Shown piece after piece: positions 8,701 to 16,379 of a stretch of DNA of 64,000 bases. A program made the position numbers and the translations under genes. The stretch comes from Paramixta manurensis (GTDB lineage Bacteria > Pseudomonadota > Gammaproteobacteria > Enterobacterales > Enterobacteriaceae). Within the stretch, counting starts at the first letter, position 1, and each line of letters opens with the position of its first letter. The stretch is taken from the NCBI RefSeq assembly GCF_013285385.1, contig NZ_CP054212.1, positions 3,534,001 through 3,598,000 of the forward strand, written 5' to 3'. The notes beneath the pieces were generated by a model, which worked only from the letters and a program-made list of their open reading frames with translations, had not been told where the DNA came from and made no database searches.

Positions 8701-8970
8701 CGCGACAGTAGGATCGCCTCCGATACCGGCGCCGGAATCGGTGTATGAGACTGTCAGGCTTTCTCCACTATCAAACTCTGTGGCCTGATAGCGCAATGTC
8801 CCTGAACTCATCGGGCTGGCGGCATTGAGCGCAGAGCAGGCGGAAGAAAGCGCCTGCGCGGACGAAATAGTCACCATCGATAACAACAGGCACGAAAAGG
8901 CGAAATAACAGCCAGCCCGTAGCGACGCCAACAAACGAATAACCCCAGCGGAATAAAATTGCATCATCAA
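5755..8970 (-). CDS. Autotransporter adhesin-like outer membrane protein with Ig/cadherin-like repeats
   Basis: A 1071-residue type Va secretion protein. Residues 1-40 form a signal peptide (hydrophobic LLASLRAGCYFAFSCLLLSM, cut near SAQA). The passenger is a string of beta-sandwich repeats: a cadherin-like domain at about 160-255, two similar tandem-repeat domains with a GYSGNDSFTYHATN-type motif at about 256-340 and 437-520, and putative Ig (He_PIG-like) domains with GLPQGIVLNPNSGQLSGTP-type motifs at about 343-428 and 523-607. A helical linker (about 715-750) leads to a 12-strand barrel from about 800 ending in the terminal Phe (LRVNVMF). The product is probably anchored at the cell surface as an adhesin. 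There is no sign of a protease triad. It is single, next to the ssrA junction, a place of frequent gene gain. Confidence 0.85.
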   Translation of the reverse strand: MMMQFYSAGVIRLLASLRAGCYFAFSCLLLSMVTISSAQALSSACSALNAASPMSSGTLRYQATEFDSGESLTVSYTDSGAGIGGDPTVADAVILASYSVASSYSRYSSDGGTAGLHTADVTSSQLKSGGLFFRVSTSNGYIGPVTVRCSAAAPTLSSDADLSGLSLSSGELSPAFSAATTHYTASVANNVSSLTVTPHLSNSAASMTVNGVAVSSGSSSSIGLSEGTNTITVIVTAEDGMTTKSYAITIERSGLAPVAGDVSVSVAANSSDNTVALALSGGPADSVTLVSSPGHGSAAVAGTSVTYTPAAGYSGNDSFTYHATNQWGTSANATVTLRITAPILNFTPVAGTLATATAGTNWTQTVAATGGSAPYIYSASGLPQGIVLNPNSGQLSGTPTKAGDYSLQIGATDSNGVTGSVRYSLAVAEQPVTGQPPIVGAVSTTVSANSRDNLISLALSGGEATAVTVIKQPVHGTAMVLGTKIRYRPVVGFVGTDSFSYRATNAYGDSQEATVTLNVESATLVLTPTSGALVNGIVGKAYTQSFSVAGGTMPYSWQINGTLPNGVVFTDGELSGIPRTATSSAFTLVATDAQGVKVRSAYTLTITAAPPQATDHSAALYAGQSVKVNLIQGAAGGPINGAKLLNQPAASMGVATIESSGSAFNLVFKAAAQASGTVTLRYVLLSSAGTSQPAQVVVQISSRPDPSKDADVIGMLSAQLQAAQNFARAQIRNFNDRLEQLHQGPSTAADFNRVRFNFPTATPEKAMTDEPSTSWQHPQPPPDDLSSSPVAQNQSVERLAFWTGGYVNFGTNKDNAVSFSHTQIGVSMGGDYRLTDDFTGGVGVGVGRDVSDIGDFGSRNNGRSVSSAFYGSYHPGAFYLDGLLGYSRLNFDSRRYVNETGVFALGSRSGRQVFSALTSGYEFRTQYSVIAPYGGVQFYRTWLDSYTETHANAFNLAFASQPFSQLTGVAGIRGQYGAPFSWGVMRLQSRIEYSQLMNDTGHARLGYADVNNDSWNLRLSSESKEDLALGMGIDFLLPYGVTPGISWQGTRGLDNENSRSQMVMLRVNVMF

Positions 8971-9203
8971 TTTCTATAAGAATATTTTCATCTTCTTATC
9001 GTGTCATGAAGTCTGCGCATTGAAAGATGGGATAACACGAGGTTTTAATGGTTATTTTCAACCATTAATTTTCTTGATTGTCAGAATAATTAAATATGCA
9101 TTAAACGCTTTCCACTTCCTGATAACGCTTACTCGCTATCAAGAAAATAGAGTCACCCTCTGTTTTAACACAGCTATCGTAGCGGGATAGGCTCATGCCA
9201 GGT

Positions 9204-10079
9204 TTACTTACCTTCGGTCATCAAGTGAATAAACGCACGCGTCGCTGCGCTGTGCCATCCATTACGACGCTGCATCAGAATAACATCGCGCCCCGGCAAC
9301 GGGATTGCCAGCGGAACCGCCACCAATTGCTGCCGCTGTGCGGCAACCGGCTCCGGCAAAATTGTCGCCAGCAGGCTGTTACTGACAATTTCCTCTACCG
9401 CATTCATGGCATTGGTTTCAATAACCACCCGCAGGCCGATATGGTGACGGGAACAGTAATCGTTGATGTGTTGACGCGTTGCAAAACCATCGCTCAGCAA
9501 AATAAAGGAGAGCTGCGAGAAATCCTCTAGCGATAAGGGTTGCGCACGCTGCGCCAGAGGATGGTGTTTCCCCACCATTACCGCTAACTCCTCCTGGAAA
9601 ATCACCGTTGTATCAAGGTCGGTAAACTGCGCGGGCGTGAAAGCGATCCCAAGATCAATTTTATCCTCCCCAATCTGCTTCTCAATTTCGCTCTGCATCA
9701 TCTCTGTCAGGTTGATACGGATACCGGGATAACGTTCATGAAAGCGCTGGACCAGCGGCGCAGCCAGGTAAGTAGTAAATGTCGGCGTAATCGCCAGGCT
9801 AAGGAAGCCACGATGCAAATCCTCCACATCGTGAATGGCGCGCATCCCATCGTCCAGTTCCCTTATCGCTTGCCGGGCGTAGCGTTCCCACACCTTCCCG
9901 GCATCAGTCAGTTGGATTTTCCGTCCACTGCGATCAAAAAGAGGCGTATCTAATAGCGTTTCTAGCTGGCGAATTTGCTGCGAAAGCGTTGGTTGCGAGA
10001 TATGTAGCCGCTCTGCTGCGCGGGTAAAATTTTCCTGTTCGGCCACCGCCAGGAAGTAGCGGATATAACGCAGTAGCAT
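9204..10079 (-). CDS. cynR: LysR-type regulator, CynR-like
   Basis: A 291-residue LysR regulator: winged HTH at residues 1-60 (FTRAAERLHISQPTLSQQIR), then the periplasmic-binding-like effector domain from about 90. It matches E. coli CynR, which activates cynTSX in response to cyanate and lies divergently to cynT, as here. The divergent spacing to the carbonic anhydrase start is 115 bases. No cyanase gene follows, so the inducer or the regulon may have changed. An ATAG-N6-TATG-like motif just outside its start (10092-10107) and the T-N11-A type symmetry expected for LysR sites fit binding in the shared promoter. Confidence 0.8.
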   Translation of the reverse strand: MLLRYIRYFLAVAEQENFTRAAERLHISQPTLSQQIRQLETLLDTPLFDRSGRKIQLTDAGKVWERYARQAIRELDDGMRAIHDVEDLHRGFLSLAITPTFTTYLAAPLVQRFHERYPGIRINLTEMMQSEIEKQIGEDKIDLGIAFTPAQFTDLDTTVIFQEELAVMVGKHHPLAQRAQPLSLEDFSQLSFILLSDGFATRQHINDYCSRHHIGLRVVIETNAMNAVEEIVSNSLLATILPEPVAAQRQQLVAVPLAIPLPGRDVILMQRRNGWHSAATRAFIHLMTEGK

Positions 10080-10194
10080 CGTTCCTCCAAACTATAGTTA
10101 TTCTCTATGGTCATCATTGAGAATGAGTCTTGGCACCTATACTAGCTTTAGCGCATGCTTTGTCCATTCGTTTCGTTTATCCAATGGAGTTAGC

Positions 10195-10842
10195 ATGAGA
10201 GAGATCGTCGAAGGTTTTTTAAAGTTTCAGCGCGACGAGTTTCCCCATCGCAGTGAACTGTTTAAAAAGTTGGCGCGTAGTCAGCAGCCGCGAACGTTGT
10301 TTATTTCCTGCTCAGACAGCCGCTTAGTACCGGAACTGGTGACGCAACGCGAACCCGGAGAACTGTTTGTTATCCGCAACGCCGGGAATATCGTGCCATC
10401 ATACGGGCCGGAGCCTGGCGGCGTTTCCGCGTCGGTTGAATACGCCGTAGCGGCGCTTGGCGTGGGGGATATTGTGATATGCGGCCATTCAGATTGCGGT
10501 GCGATGACAGCCATCGCCTCTTGCCAGTGTCTCGATCATATGCCCGCCGTTGCGCATTGGCTGCGTTATGCCGATGCGGCGAAAGCGGTCAATGAAAGCC
10601 GTGAACACCGTTCCGATCGCCAGCGGATTGATGCCATGGTGCATGAGAATGTCATCGCGCAGCTCGCCAACCTGAAAACCCATCCTTCCGTGGCGCTGGC
10701 GCTGGCTCAGGGACGCGTGCGCTTGCACGGTTGGGTATACGATATTGAAAGTGGCGAGATTAGCGCGCTGGACGGGCAGACGCAGCAATTCGTTTCGCTG
10801 GCGGAAAACCCGGATGTTTCCGCCGCTCCTGCCTCCCGCTAA
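10195..10842 (+). CDS. cynT: Beta-class carbonic anhydrase CynT
   Basis: A 215-residue beta-carbonic anhydrase that interconverts CO2 and bicarbonate in the cytoplasm. Zinc and catalytic motifs are present: CSDSRL (Cys and Asp-Arg pair), then HSDCGAM (His and second Cys ligand). The start at MREIVEGF matches E. coli CynT and has GGAG 7 bases upstream; an ATG at 10117 is too far upstream. In the E. coli cyn operon this enzyme keeps bicarbonate available to cyanase. Here cynS is absent and the next gene is convergent, its stop codon overlapping the stop of cynT by 4 bases. It may therefore serve general bicarbonate supply. Confidence 0.88.
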   Translation: MREIVEGFLKFQRDEFPHRSELFKKLARSQQPRTLFISCSDSRLVPELVTQREPGELFVIRNAGNIVPSYGPEPGGVSASVEYAVAALGVGDIVICGHSDCGAMTAIASCQCLDHMPAVAHWLRYADAAKAVNESREHRSDRQRIDAMVHENVIAQLANLKTHPSVALALAQGRVRLHGWVYDIESGEISALDGQTQQFVSLAENPDVSAAPASR

Positions 10843-12227
10843 AGCGTACCGGCCAGCGTCTGCTGGTCGGTCAACTGACGCCGCCGGGCGGCAACGTGAC
10901 GTTCCGGTAGCCGGTCGTGCTGATTAAATAACTTCCGCCGTAACGTACCTTCCTGATAAGCGGTTTTATAACGCCCTCGTTGCTGTAATGCCGGGACCAC
11001 CAGCTCAATAAAATCGATATAGCTTTGTGGATTGACGATCCGCGTTAGATTAAACCCATCAATGCCCGATTCATCGACCCAGTGAATTAACGCTTCGGCG
11101 ACCTGATCGGCATCACCGATAATTAGAGGATAACGCCCGCCCAACGCGTATTGCTCCAACAAACGACGGCGCGTCCAGCCGCTATAAGCTTTGGTCACCG
11201 ACTCAATCGCCTGAACGCCGCTTACCTGAATCGGCTCATCCAGCGCGAAGCGAGCCAGATCAATGCCGGTGGAACTGGAAAAATGGGCAATACCGGCTTC
11301 CGGGCTGGCGTAACGCAAATACTCCTGATATTTCTCCTGCGCTTGCTGTTCGGTCGGTGCGACAATCACGCTAACGCCCATAAAGATTTTGAGATCATCA
11401 GCCTGCCGCCCGGCGGCCACCACCGCCTGACGTAGCCTTTCAACCTGCGCTTTCATCGCCTGTGGCGTGCTGCCATTCACAAAGGTGCATTCCGCATGGC
11501 GCGCAGCGAAAGCGATACCACGATCGGAGGCGCCCGCCTGAAACAGCACCGGCGTGCGCTGCGGTGAAGGAGAAGAGAGATGGTAACCTTCGACCTGGTA
11601 AAATTCGCCGTGATGACGTATCGCGTGAATTTTCGCCGCATCGGCATAAATACGCCGTTGTCGATCGGCGATGACAGCATCATCTTGCCAACTGCCTTCC
11701 CACAATTGGTAGGTCACATCAAGGAATTCATCAGCTTGATCATAACGCTGGTCATGCGCCAACTGTTGCTGTAACCCCATCGCCCGCGCCGCGCTATCCA
11801 GATAACCGGTCACAATGTTCCAGCCAACACGTCCATTGGTTAAATGGTCCAGCGTAGACAGACGGCGGGCAAAAGGATAAGGCGATTCATAGCTCAGATT
11901 AGCGGTCAGGCCAAAACCAAGATGCTGCGTCACACCCGCCATTGCAGACACCAGCAGCAGCGGATCGTTAACCGGAAGCTGGATTGATTCACGCGCGGTT
12001 AAATCGATCCCATTCTGGTACACATCATAGACGCCAAGAATATCGGCAATAAACAAGCCGTCGAACAGGCCACGTTCCAGCAAACGCGCCAAATCGGTCC
12101 AATAATCGAGTGAGGTGAATTCCGTAGAACGATCTAACGGATGCGTCCACATACCGTGATGGATATGCCCAACACAGTTCATATTAAAGGCATTCAGCAG
12201 AATTTTTTTCGCGCCAGACTGGCTCAT
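10839..12227 (-). CDS. Flavin-dependent monooxygenase of the NtaA/SnaA/DszA (LLM) family
   Basis: A 462-residue class C two-component monooxygenase that would use reduced FMN from a separate reductase. Family motifs: N-terminal NAFNMNCVGHIHHGMW, the FDGLFIADILGVYD stretch, the NPFxYARR-like segment PYPFARRLSTLDHLT, and GRVGWNIVTGYLDSAARAMG, which is close to the NTA/dimethyl-sulfide group signature. No reductase gene is seen nearby. AGAGGATCCC precedes the ATG. It lies downstream of the metNIQ transport genes on the same strand but beyond their terminator, so it likely has its own promoter. The context suggests use of an organosulfur compound; the substrate cannot be told from sequence. Confidence 0.8.
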   Translation of the reverse strand: MSQSGAKKILLNAFNMNCVGHIHHGMWTHPLDRSTEFTSLDYWTDLARLLERGLFDGLFIADILGVYDVYQNGIDLTARESIQLPVNDPLLLVSAMAGVTQHLGFGLTANLSYESPYPFARRLSTLDHLTNGRVGWNIVTGYLDSAARAMGLQQQLAHDQRYDQADEFLDVTYQLWEGSWQDDAVIADRQRRIYADAAKIHAIRHHGEFYQVEGYHLSSPSPQRTPVLFQAGASDRGIAFAARHAECTFVNGSTPQAMKAQVERLRQAVVAAGRQADDLKIFMGVSVIVAPTEQQAQEKYQEYLRYASPEAGIAHFSSSTGIDLARFALDEPIQVSGVQAIESVTKAYSGWTRRRLLEQYALGGRYPLIIGDADQVAEALIHWVDESGIDGFNLTRIVNPQSYIDFIELVVPALQQRGRYKTAYQEGTLRRKLFNQHDRLPERHVAARRRQLTDQQTLAGTL

Positions 12228-12360
12228 GGGATCCTCTATGCTGCGGCAATGGATAAGTCATTAAGAGGTATTCTGCCATGTAATTTCGCGCAGCTTTATG
12301 CCATATAGCGCATTGAAATGCCGATAAAAATATATAGAAAGGGTTGCGAAGCTATCAAAT

Positions 12361-12383
12361 AAAAAAGGCCAGTTTCCTGGCCT
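12361..12383 (-). terminator. Terminator of metNIQ
   Basis: AAGGCCAG-GAAA-CTGGCCTT on the minus strand is followed by a run of T; it lies 15 bases after the metQ stop. Confidence 0.8.
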
Positions 12384-12397
12384 TATACGGTTAATTA

Positions 12398-13210
12398 TTA
12401 GTTATTCACCGGAATAACCGCACCCTGATACTTTTTGCGGATCCAATCCTGGATCTGTTTTGAGTGTAATACCTTCACCAGCGCGACAATATCCGGTTTG
12501 TTTTCATCGCCGCGATGGACTGTGATGATATTGGCATAAGGGTTGTTTTCACCGCTCTCTACCGCGATAGGATCTTTCACCGGGTTCAGACCAGCATCAA
12601 TCGCGTAATTGGCGTTAATCACCACCGCATCGCCCTCATCGTTGTTATACATTTGCGGCAACAAAGACCCTTCCACATTCGGCAGGAATTGCAGGTGCTT
12701 CGGGTTATCGACGATATCGCTAATGCGGGCATCCACTTTGCTAACGCCCGGCTTCAGTTTAATCACCCCTTCACGTTCGAAAATGGACAAAATACGCCCC
12801 TCTTCCGCCACCGCATCACGCATGATTACTTTGCCGTTTTGCGGCAGGTCTTTCAGCGACTTATATTTTTTCGAATAGATGCCGATGGGCTCAATATGGA
12901 TGGCGCCAGCGCTGACAAAGTCATAACTTTTATCGTCAGCGTGATCTTTCAATACGCTCTTCAAATAAGGGATATGCTGGAAGTAGTTAGCATCAATATC
13001 ATGGCTTGCCAGCGCCGTGTTCGGCAGGATGTAGTCTTGAAACGGTTTAATTTCCAGATCAATACCCTGCTTCGCAAGAATCGGCTTCGCCTGCTCCAAA
13101 ATCTCGGCATGCGGAACGTTGGATGCGCCAACCGTTAACGTATCGGCCCAGGCTGTCAGGCTTAATGCGCTCAGCGTCGCGGCGGCCAGTAATGTCAGTG
13201 TTTTTTTCAT
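12398..13210 (-). CDS. metQ: MetQ/NlpA-family methionine-binding protein, without lipobox
   Basis: A 270-residue periplasmic substrate-binding protein of the methionine uptake ABC transporter. The start at MKKTLTLLAAATLSAL is chosen over an ATG five codons upstream because it opens a normal signal peptide. Mature-part motifs of MetQ are clear (TVGASNVPHAEILE, ANYFQHIPYL, GAIHIEPIGIYS, VDNPKHLQFLPNVEGSLLPQ). Unlike E. coli MetQ, which is a lipoprotein, the signal peptide ends TAWADT with no Cys, so this protein should be soluble in the periplasm. It is the last gene of metN-metI-metQ. It may be a second-copy system with a changed substrate range. Confidence 0.85.
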   Translation of the reverse strand: MKKTLTLLAAATLSALSLTAWADTLTVGASNVPHAEILEQAKPILAKQGIDLEIKPFQDYILPNTALASHDIDANYFQHIPYLKSVLKDHADDKSYDFVSAGAIHIEPIGIYSKKYKSLKDLPQNGKVIMRDAVAEEGRILSIFEREGVIKLKPGVSKVDARISDIVDNPKHLQFLPNVEGSLLPQMYNNDEGDAVVINANYAIDAGLNPVKDPIAVESGENNPYANIITVHRGDENKPDIVALVKVLHSKQIQDWIRKKYQGAVIPVNN

Positions 13211-13230
13211 CGTGATGGCTCTCAATATTA

Positions 13231-13899
13231 TTAGCGTTTATCAAGCAGTGAGGTAATGACATCACCCAAAAATTGGATGATAAACACGATGACTAAAATC
13301 ATCACCGTGGCGACCAACGTGACGTCATTGTGGTTACGCTGGAATCCTTCCAGATAAGCAAGATTTCCTAACCCGCCAGCACCGATCACCCCCGCCATGG
13401 CGCTGTAACTCACCAGAGCGATAAGCGTAACGGTGATACCTGAAACAAGCGCGGGTGATGACTCAGGCAGTAAAACACGAAAAATCAGCGTGCTCAGACG
13501 CGCGCCCATTGAGCGCGACGCTTCGATCACGCCCTTATCGACCTCACGTAAACCTATCTCAACCAAACGGGCATAGAACGGCGCCGCGCCGACAATCAGC
13601 GCGGGCAAAGCGGCGTTCGCACCGAGAATGGTGCCAATTAAAGCTTTGGTGAAGGGGATCAGTAATACGATCAGGATGATGAACGGGATCGAGCGGAACA
13701 CGTTCACCACGATAGACATCAGGCGGTAAACCGTGCGCTGTTGGAACAATCCGCCGCGAGCGGTCAGAAACAGCGTCAGGCCGAGAATAATACCCAGTAC
13801 AAAGGTCGCAATGCCGGAGAGCGCGGTCATATACAGCGTTTCAACGGTGGCCGCCCATAGCTGGTCGAGTTGCAGATGCGGGAATAAAGACTCAAACAT
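13231..13899 (-). CDS. metI: Methionine ABC transporter permease MetI
   Basis: A 222-residue inner membrane permease with five hydrophobic segments and the EAA loop (GVIEASRSMGARLSTLIFRVLLPE) that contacts the MetN ATPase. The start at MFESLFPHLQ overlaps the last 8 bases of metN; the longer frame back to 13941 lies within metN and lacks support. The partner genes are directly upstream (metN) and 20 bases downstream (metQ), giving one operon. Confidence 0.9.
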   Translation of the reverse strand: MFESLFPHLQLDQLWAATVETLYMTALSGIATFVLGIILGLTLFLTARGGLFQQRTVYRLMSIVVNVFRSIPFIILIVLLIPFTKALIGTILGANAALPALIVGAAPFYARLVEIGLREVDKGVIEASRSMGARLSTLIFRVLLPESSPALVSGITVTLIALVSYSAMAGVIGAGGLGNLAYLEGFQRNHNDVTLVATVMILVIVFIIQFLGDVITSLLDKR

Positions 13900-14917
13900 G
13901 CTCAACCACCTCCACAGTGATAGCGTGGTTTTGCAAGTCATGCAAAATAGCCGCCAGTTGCTGCGAATCGGCGTTCAACTGTAGCCATAGTTCGCCAAAT
14001 ACACCTCTGGTGGTTTGCGTCATTTTGCCGTGCAAAATATTAAACGGTAGCTGGTAACGGAGCGCCAGTTCACTCACCACCGGCTGCTGCGTACTGTGCC
14101 CAATAAAGGTTAACTTCAGTAACTGACCACCCAACTCTGCGGCAAGCGCCGGGTCGAAAAGATCTTCATCTTGGCCGGTAGCGTAAATTTGCCGGACAAA
14201 CTGACGGGTCGCGGTGTGACGCGGATGGGTGAAAACCGATAGCACCTCGCCCTCTTCAACAATTTTGCCTTCTTCCATTACCGCCACCCGGTGGCATATT
14301 TTGCGCACCACGTGCATTTCATGGGTAATCAGTACGATGGTCAGCCCCAGCTTGCGGTTAATATCCAGCAGCAAATCCAGAATCGAATCTGTGGTTTGCG
14401 GATCGAGCGCTGAGGTGGCCTCATCACAAAGTAAAACATCCGGATTATTCGCCAACGCACGCGCAATTCCGACCCGCTGTTTCTGACCGCCGCTGAGCTG
14501 TGATGGCCAGGCATTTTCACGCCCTTGCAGCCCCACCAGCGCCACTAACTCGGCCACCCGGCGACGTATCTCGGCTTTAGGCGTACCGGCTATCTGCATG
14601 GAGAAAGCAATGTTTTCACTGACCGTGCGCGACCACAGCAGATTGAAATGTTGAAAAACCATGCTGATCTTTAGCCTGGCCTGTCGCAGTTGTTCACCGC
14701 TTGCCTGAGCAATATCTTGTCCCGCAACCAGTACGCTACCGGCAGTCGGCTTTTCCAGCCCATTGAGAAGGCGAATTAAGGTGCTTTTCCCCGCCCCGCT
14801 ATAACCAATAATGCCGTAAATTTGCCCGCGTTCGACGGACAAGCTGACATCATCCACCGCGGTGACCGCCACGCCCCCGGCGTTAAAAACTTTCGAAACA
14901 TTCCTCAGAACGATCAT
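13892..14917 (-). CDS. metN: Methionine ABC transporter ATPase MetN
   Basis: A 341-residue ATPase. Walker A is GYSGAGKST (residues 38-46), the signature is LSGGQKQR, Walker B is VLLCDEATSALDP, with an H-loop in LITHEMHVV. After the ATPase core, residues about 265-341 form the NIL domain that senses cytoplasmic methionine and shuts down transport in E. coli MetNI. It is first in the operon metN-metI-metQ. The upstream divergent region to speG (242 bases) has no clear tandem MetJ box (AGACGTCT); it does contain a 12-base palindrome at 15048-15059. Confidence 0.92.
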   Translation of the reverse strand: MIVLRNVSKVFNAGGVAVTAVDDVSLSVERGQIYGIIGYSGAGKSTLIRLLNGLEKPTAGSVLVAGQDIAQASGEQLRQARLKISMVFQHFNLLWSRTVSENIAFSMQIAGTPKAEIRRRVAELVALVGLQGRENAWPSQLSGGQKQRVGIARALANNPDVLLCDEATSALDPQTTDSILDLLLDINRKLGLTIVLITHEMHVVRKICHRVAVMEEGKIVEEGEVLSVFTHPRHTATRQFVRQIYATGQDEDLFDPALAAELGGQLLKLTFIGHSTQQPVVSELALRYQLPFNILHGKMTQTTRGVFGELWLQLNADSQQLAAILHDLQNHAITVEVVEHV

Positions 14918-15047
14918 TAAAGCGCTACTCGTTTTAGTTTCTTAAAGGTGATGGGTAATTAATCAGCCTGATAATTATCTGAAGATTATTTAATGGGCTA
15001 ATCGCTGGCGATAATAGGCAAAGCCGACCGGGTTGAGAACAATCGAA

Positions 15048-15059
15048 AAGACATGTCTT
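15048..15059. promoter_or_regulatory. Perfect 12-base palindrome between metN and speG
   Basis: AAGACATGTCTT reads the same on both strands. It shares AGAC/GTCT half-sites with the MetJ box but has two extra central bases, so it is not a standard MetJ site. It may be an operator for either divergent gene. Confidence 0.3.
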
Positions 15060-15159
15060 ATAACCGATGGTGCTATCTTCACGTAGCCACGGAAAACAGG
15101 CGTATCACGGCGTTACGCGCTATACTTCGCCACGGATTAACTCACTCAGGGATGTCATT

Positions 15160-15708
15160 ATGACGGTTAAACTTCGTCCACTTGAACGTGAAGACCTGCG
15201 CTTCGTTCACCAACTGGATAACAACGCGAGCGTGATGCGTTACTGGTTTGAAGAGCCTTATGAGGCGTTTGTCGAACTTGAAGATCTGTACGGCAAACAT
15301 ATTCATGATCAAACCGAACGCCGCTTCGTGGTTGAGCACAACGATGAGAAAGTCGGATTAGTCGAACTGGTCGAGATCAATCACGTACACCGCCGCGCCG
15401 AATTCCAGATCATTATCGCCCCCGCGCATCAAGGGAAAGGTCTGGCCGGCAAAGCGGTAAAGCTAGCGATGGATTACGGCTTTTCGGTGCTGAATCTCTA
15501 TAAATTATATTTGATTGTCGACCAGGAAAATGAAAAGGCGATTCATATTTACACCAAGCTGGGATTTGAAATCGAAGGTGTGTTGAAGCACGAGTTTTTT
15601 ATTAACGGTGAATACCGTAATACCATTCGGATGTGCATTTTTCAGCATCAGTTTATGGCGCTATATAAACCACAACCGGGGAGTATGGTTAACCCCACAG
15701 CGCAATAA
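15160..15708 (+). CDS. speG: Spermidine N-acetyltransferase SpeG
   Basis: A 182-residue GNAT acetyltransferase that transfers acetyl from acetyl-CoA to spermidine or spermine and so limits polyamine toxicity, especially in the cold. It matches E. coli SpeG along its length: KLRPLEREDLRFVHQLDNNA at the start, the acetyl-CoA loop HQGKGLAGKAVKLA, the C-terminal YRNTIRMCIFQHQ. The ATG at 15160 with AGGGA upstream fits the family start; the open frame further upstream is unsupported. It is a single gene ending at a strong terminator shared with the opposing lipoprotein gene. Confidence 0.92.
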   Translation: MTVKLRPLEREDLRFVHQLDNNASVMRYWFEEPYEAFVELEDLYGKHIHDQTERRFVVEHNDEKVGLVELVEINHVHRRAEFQIIIAPAHQGKGLAGKAVKLAMDYGFSVLNLYKLYLIVDQENEKAIHIYTKLGFEIEGVLKHEFFINGEYRNTIRMCIFQHQFMALYKPQPGSMVNPTAQ

Positions 15709-15718
15709 TATCTACGCG

Positions 15719-15744
15719 AACAGGCTGGACCATCCAGCCTGTTT
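15719..15744. terminator. Bidirectional terminator between speG and a lipoprotein gene
   Basis: AACAGGCTGGA pairs perfectly with TCCAGCCTGTT around CCA. It lies between convergent genes and has short A/T flanks on both sides. Confidence 0.8.
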
Positions 15745-15754
15745 AAATACCTCA

Positions 15755-16180
15755 TCAGCCGCCACGCGCGCCGACTCGGTTCATAAATGGCTGCGGGTGT
15801 TCCGGCTCAATGTTATACATCCCGCCGTAGAAAGGGTCGACAATTAGCCAACCAATAAATCCGCCTAACGGAATGTTTCCCAGGCTATACCAGAGGTTGG
15901 CGCTCTCTTTCAGCGGGAAAGTTACCGGCACATAACCGGGCCGCTCCAGCATGACCTGGTAGCGTTTTTTACCAAAGTAGCTGCCGTCTGATTTTGCCAG
16001 TTCCACGGTTTTCGGCGTCACACCTTCGGTTACCGCTCTGCCACTCTCATCTTGCACCACAAAGCTGGCGCCTTGTGGGAACGAATCAATCCGTACCCGC
16101 TGTGTTTCCGAGCCGACGATAGTGGCGCAGCCACTGAGCACACTGCTCGCCAGAAATAACGCTAAAAGCTGTTTCATCAC
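15755..16180 (-). CDS. PEGA-type lipoprotein of unknown function
   Basis: A 141-residue predicted lipoprotein: signal peptide MKQLLALFLASSVLSGC with lipobox LSGC, so lipid-anchored at Cys-18 or nearby. The next residues (AT at +2/+3) do not give an Asp retention signal, so outer membrane sorting is likely. The body begins with the sequence RVRIDSFPQGASFVVQD and continues TPKTVELAK, a PEGA-like beta domain, and ends in a hydrophobic stretch (YSLGNIPLGGFIGWLIVD) that may be a membrane segment. Similar small lipoproteins are common in enterobacteria. No function is known. Confidence 0.75.
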   Translation of the reverse strand: MMKQLLALFLASSVLSGCATIVGSETQRVRIDSFPQGASFVVQDESGRAVTEGVTPKTVELAKSDGSYFGKKRYQVMLERPGYVPVTFPLKESANLWYSLGNIPLGGFIGWLIVDPFYGGMYNIEPEHPQPFMNRVGARGG

Positions 16181-16340
16181 GCATCCAAAATCCCACTCTT
16201 ATGGAAACAGTGTAAACGCGAGGCGCAAGCTTTTCATTATATCAGGCTGGCATCATCAGGCGTAATAAGCCAAATTTTCAGCGAGTTAGGCGGGTTCACA
16301 GTGAAGGATAAACAGACAGGCAGAGCCGAAATCGGGAGGC

Positions 16341-16369
16341 TTCCCCGTAAGTAAGCACCGAACGGGGAA
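16341..16369. terminator. Hairpin after ygaC
   Basis: TTCCCCGT pairs with ACGGGGAA across a 13-base loop, 11 bases beyond the ygaC stop. There is no T-run on the minus strand, so termination strength is doubtful. Confidence 0.35.
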
Positions 16370-16379
16370 ATACCGGCGG

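Noticed and set aside
12515..13138. A 207-codon open frame on the plus strand
   Set aside because: It is the antisense shadow of metQ, whose protein is strongly conserved; no ribosome site or family match.
14918..15159. MetJ boxes upstream of metN
   Set aside because: No tandem copies of AGACGTCT were found; only a single 12-base palindrome with different spacing.
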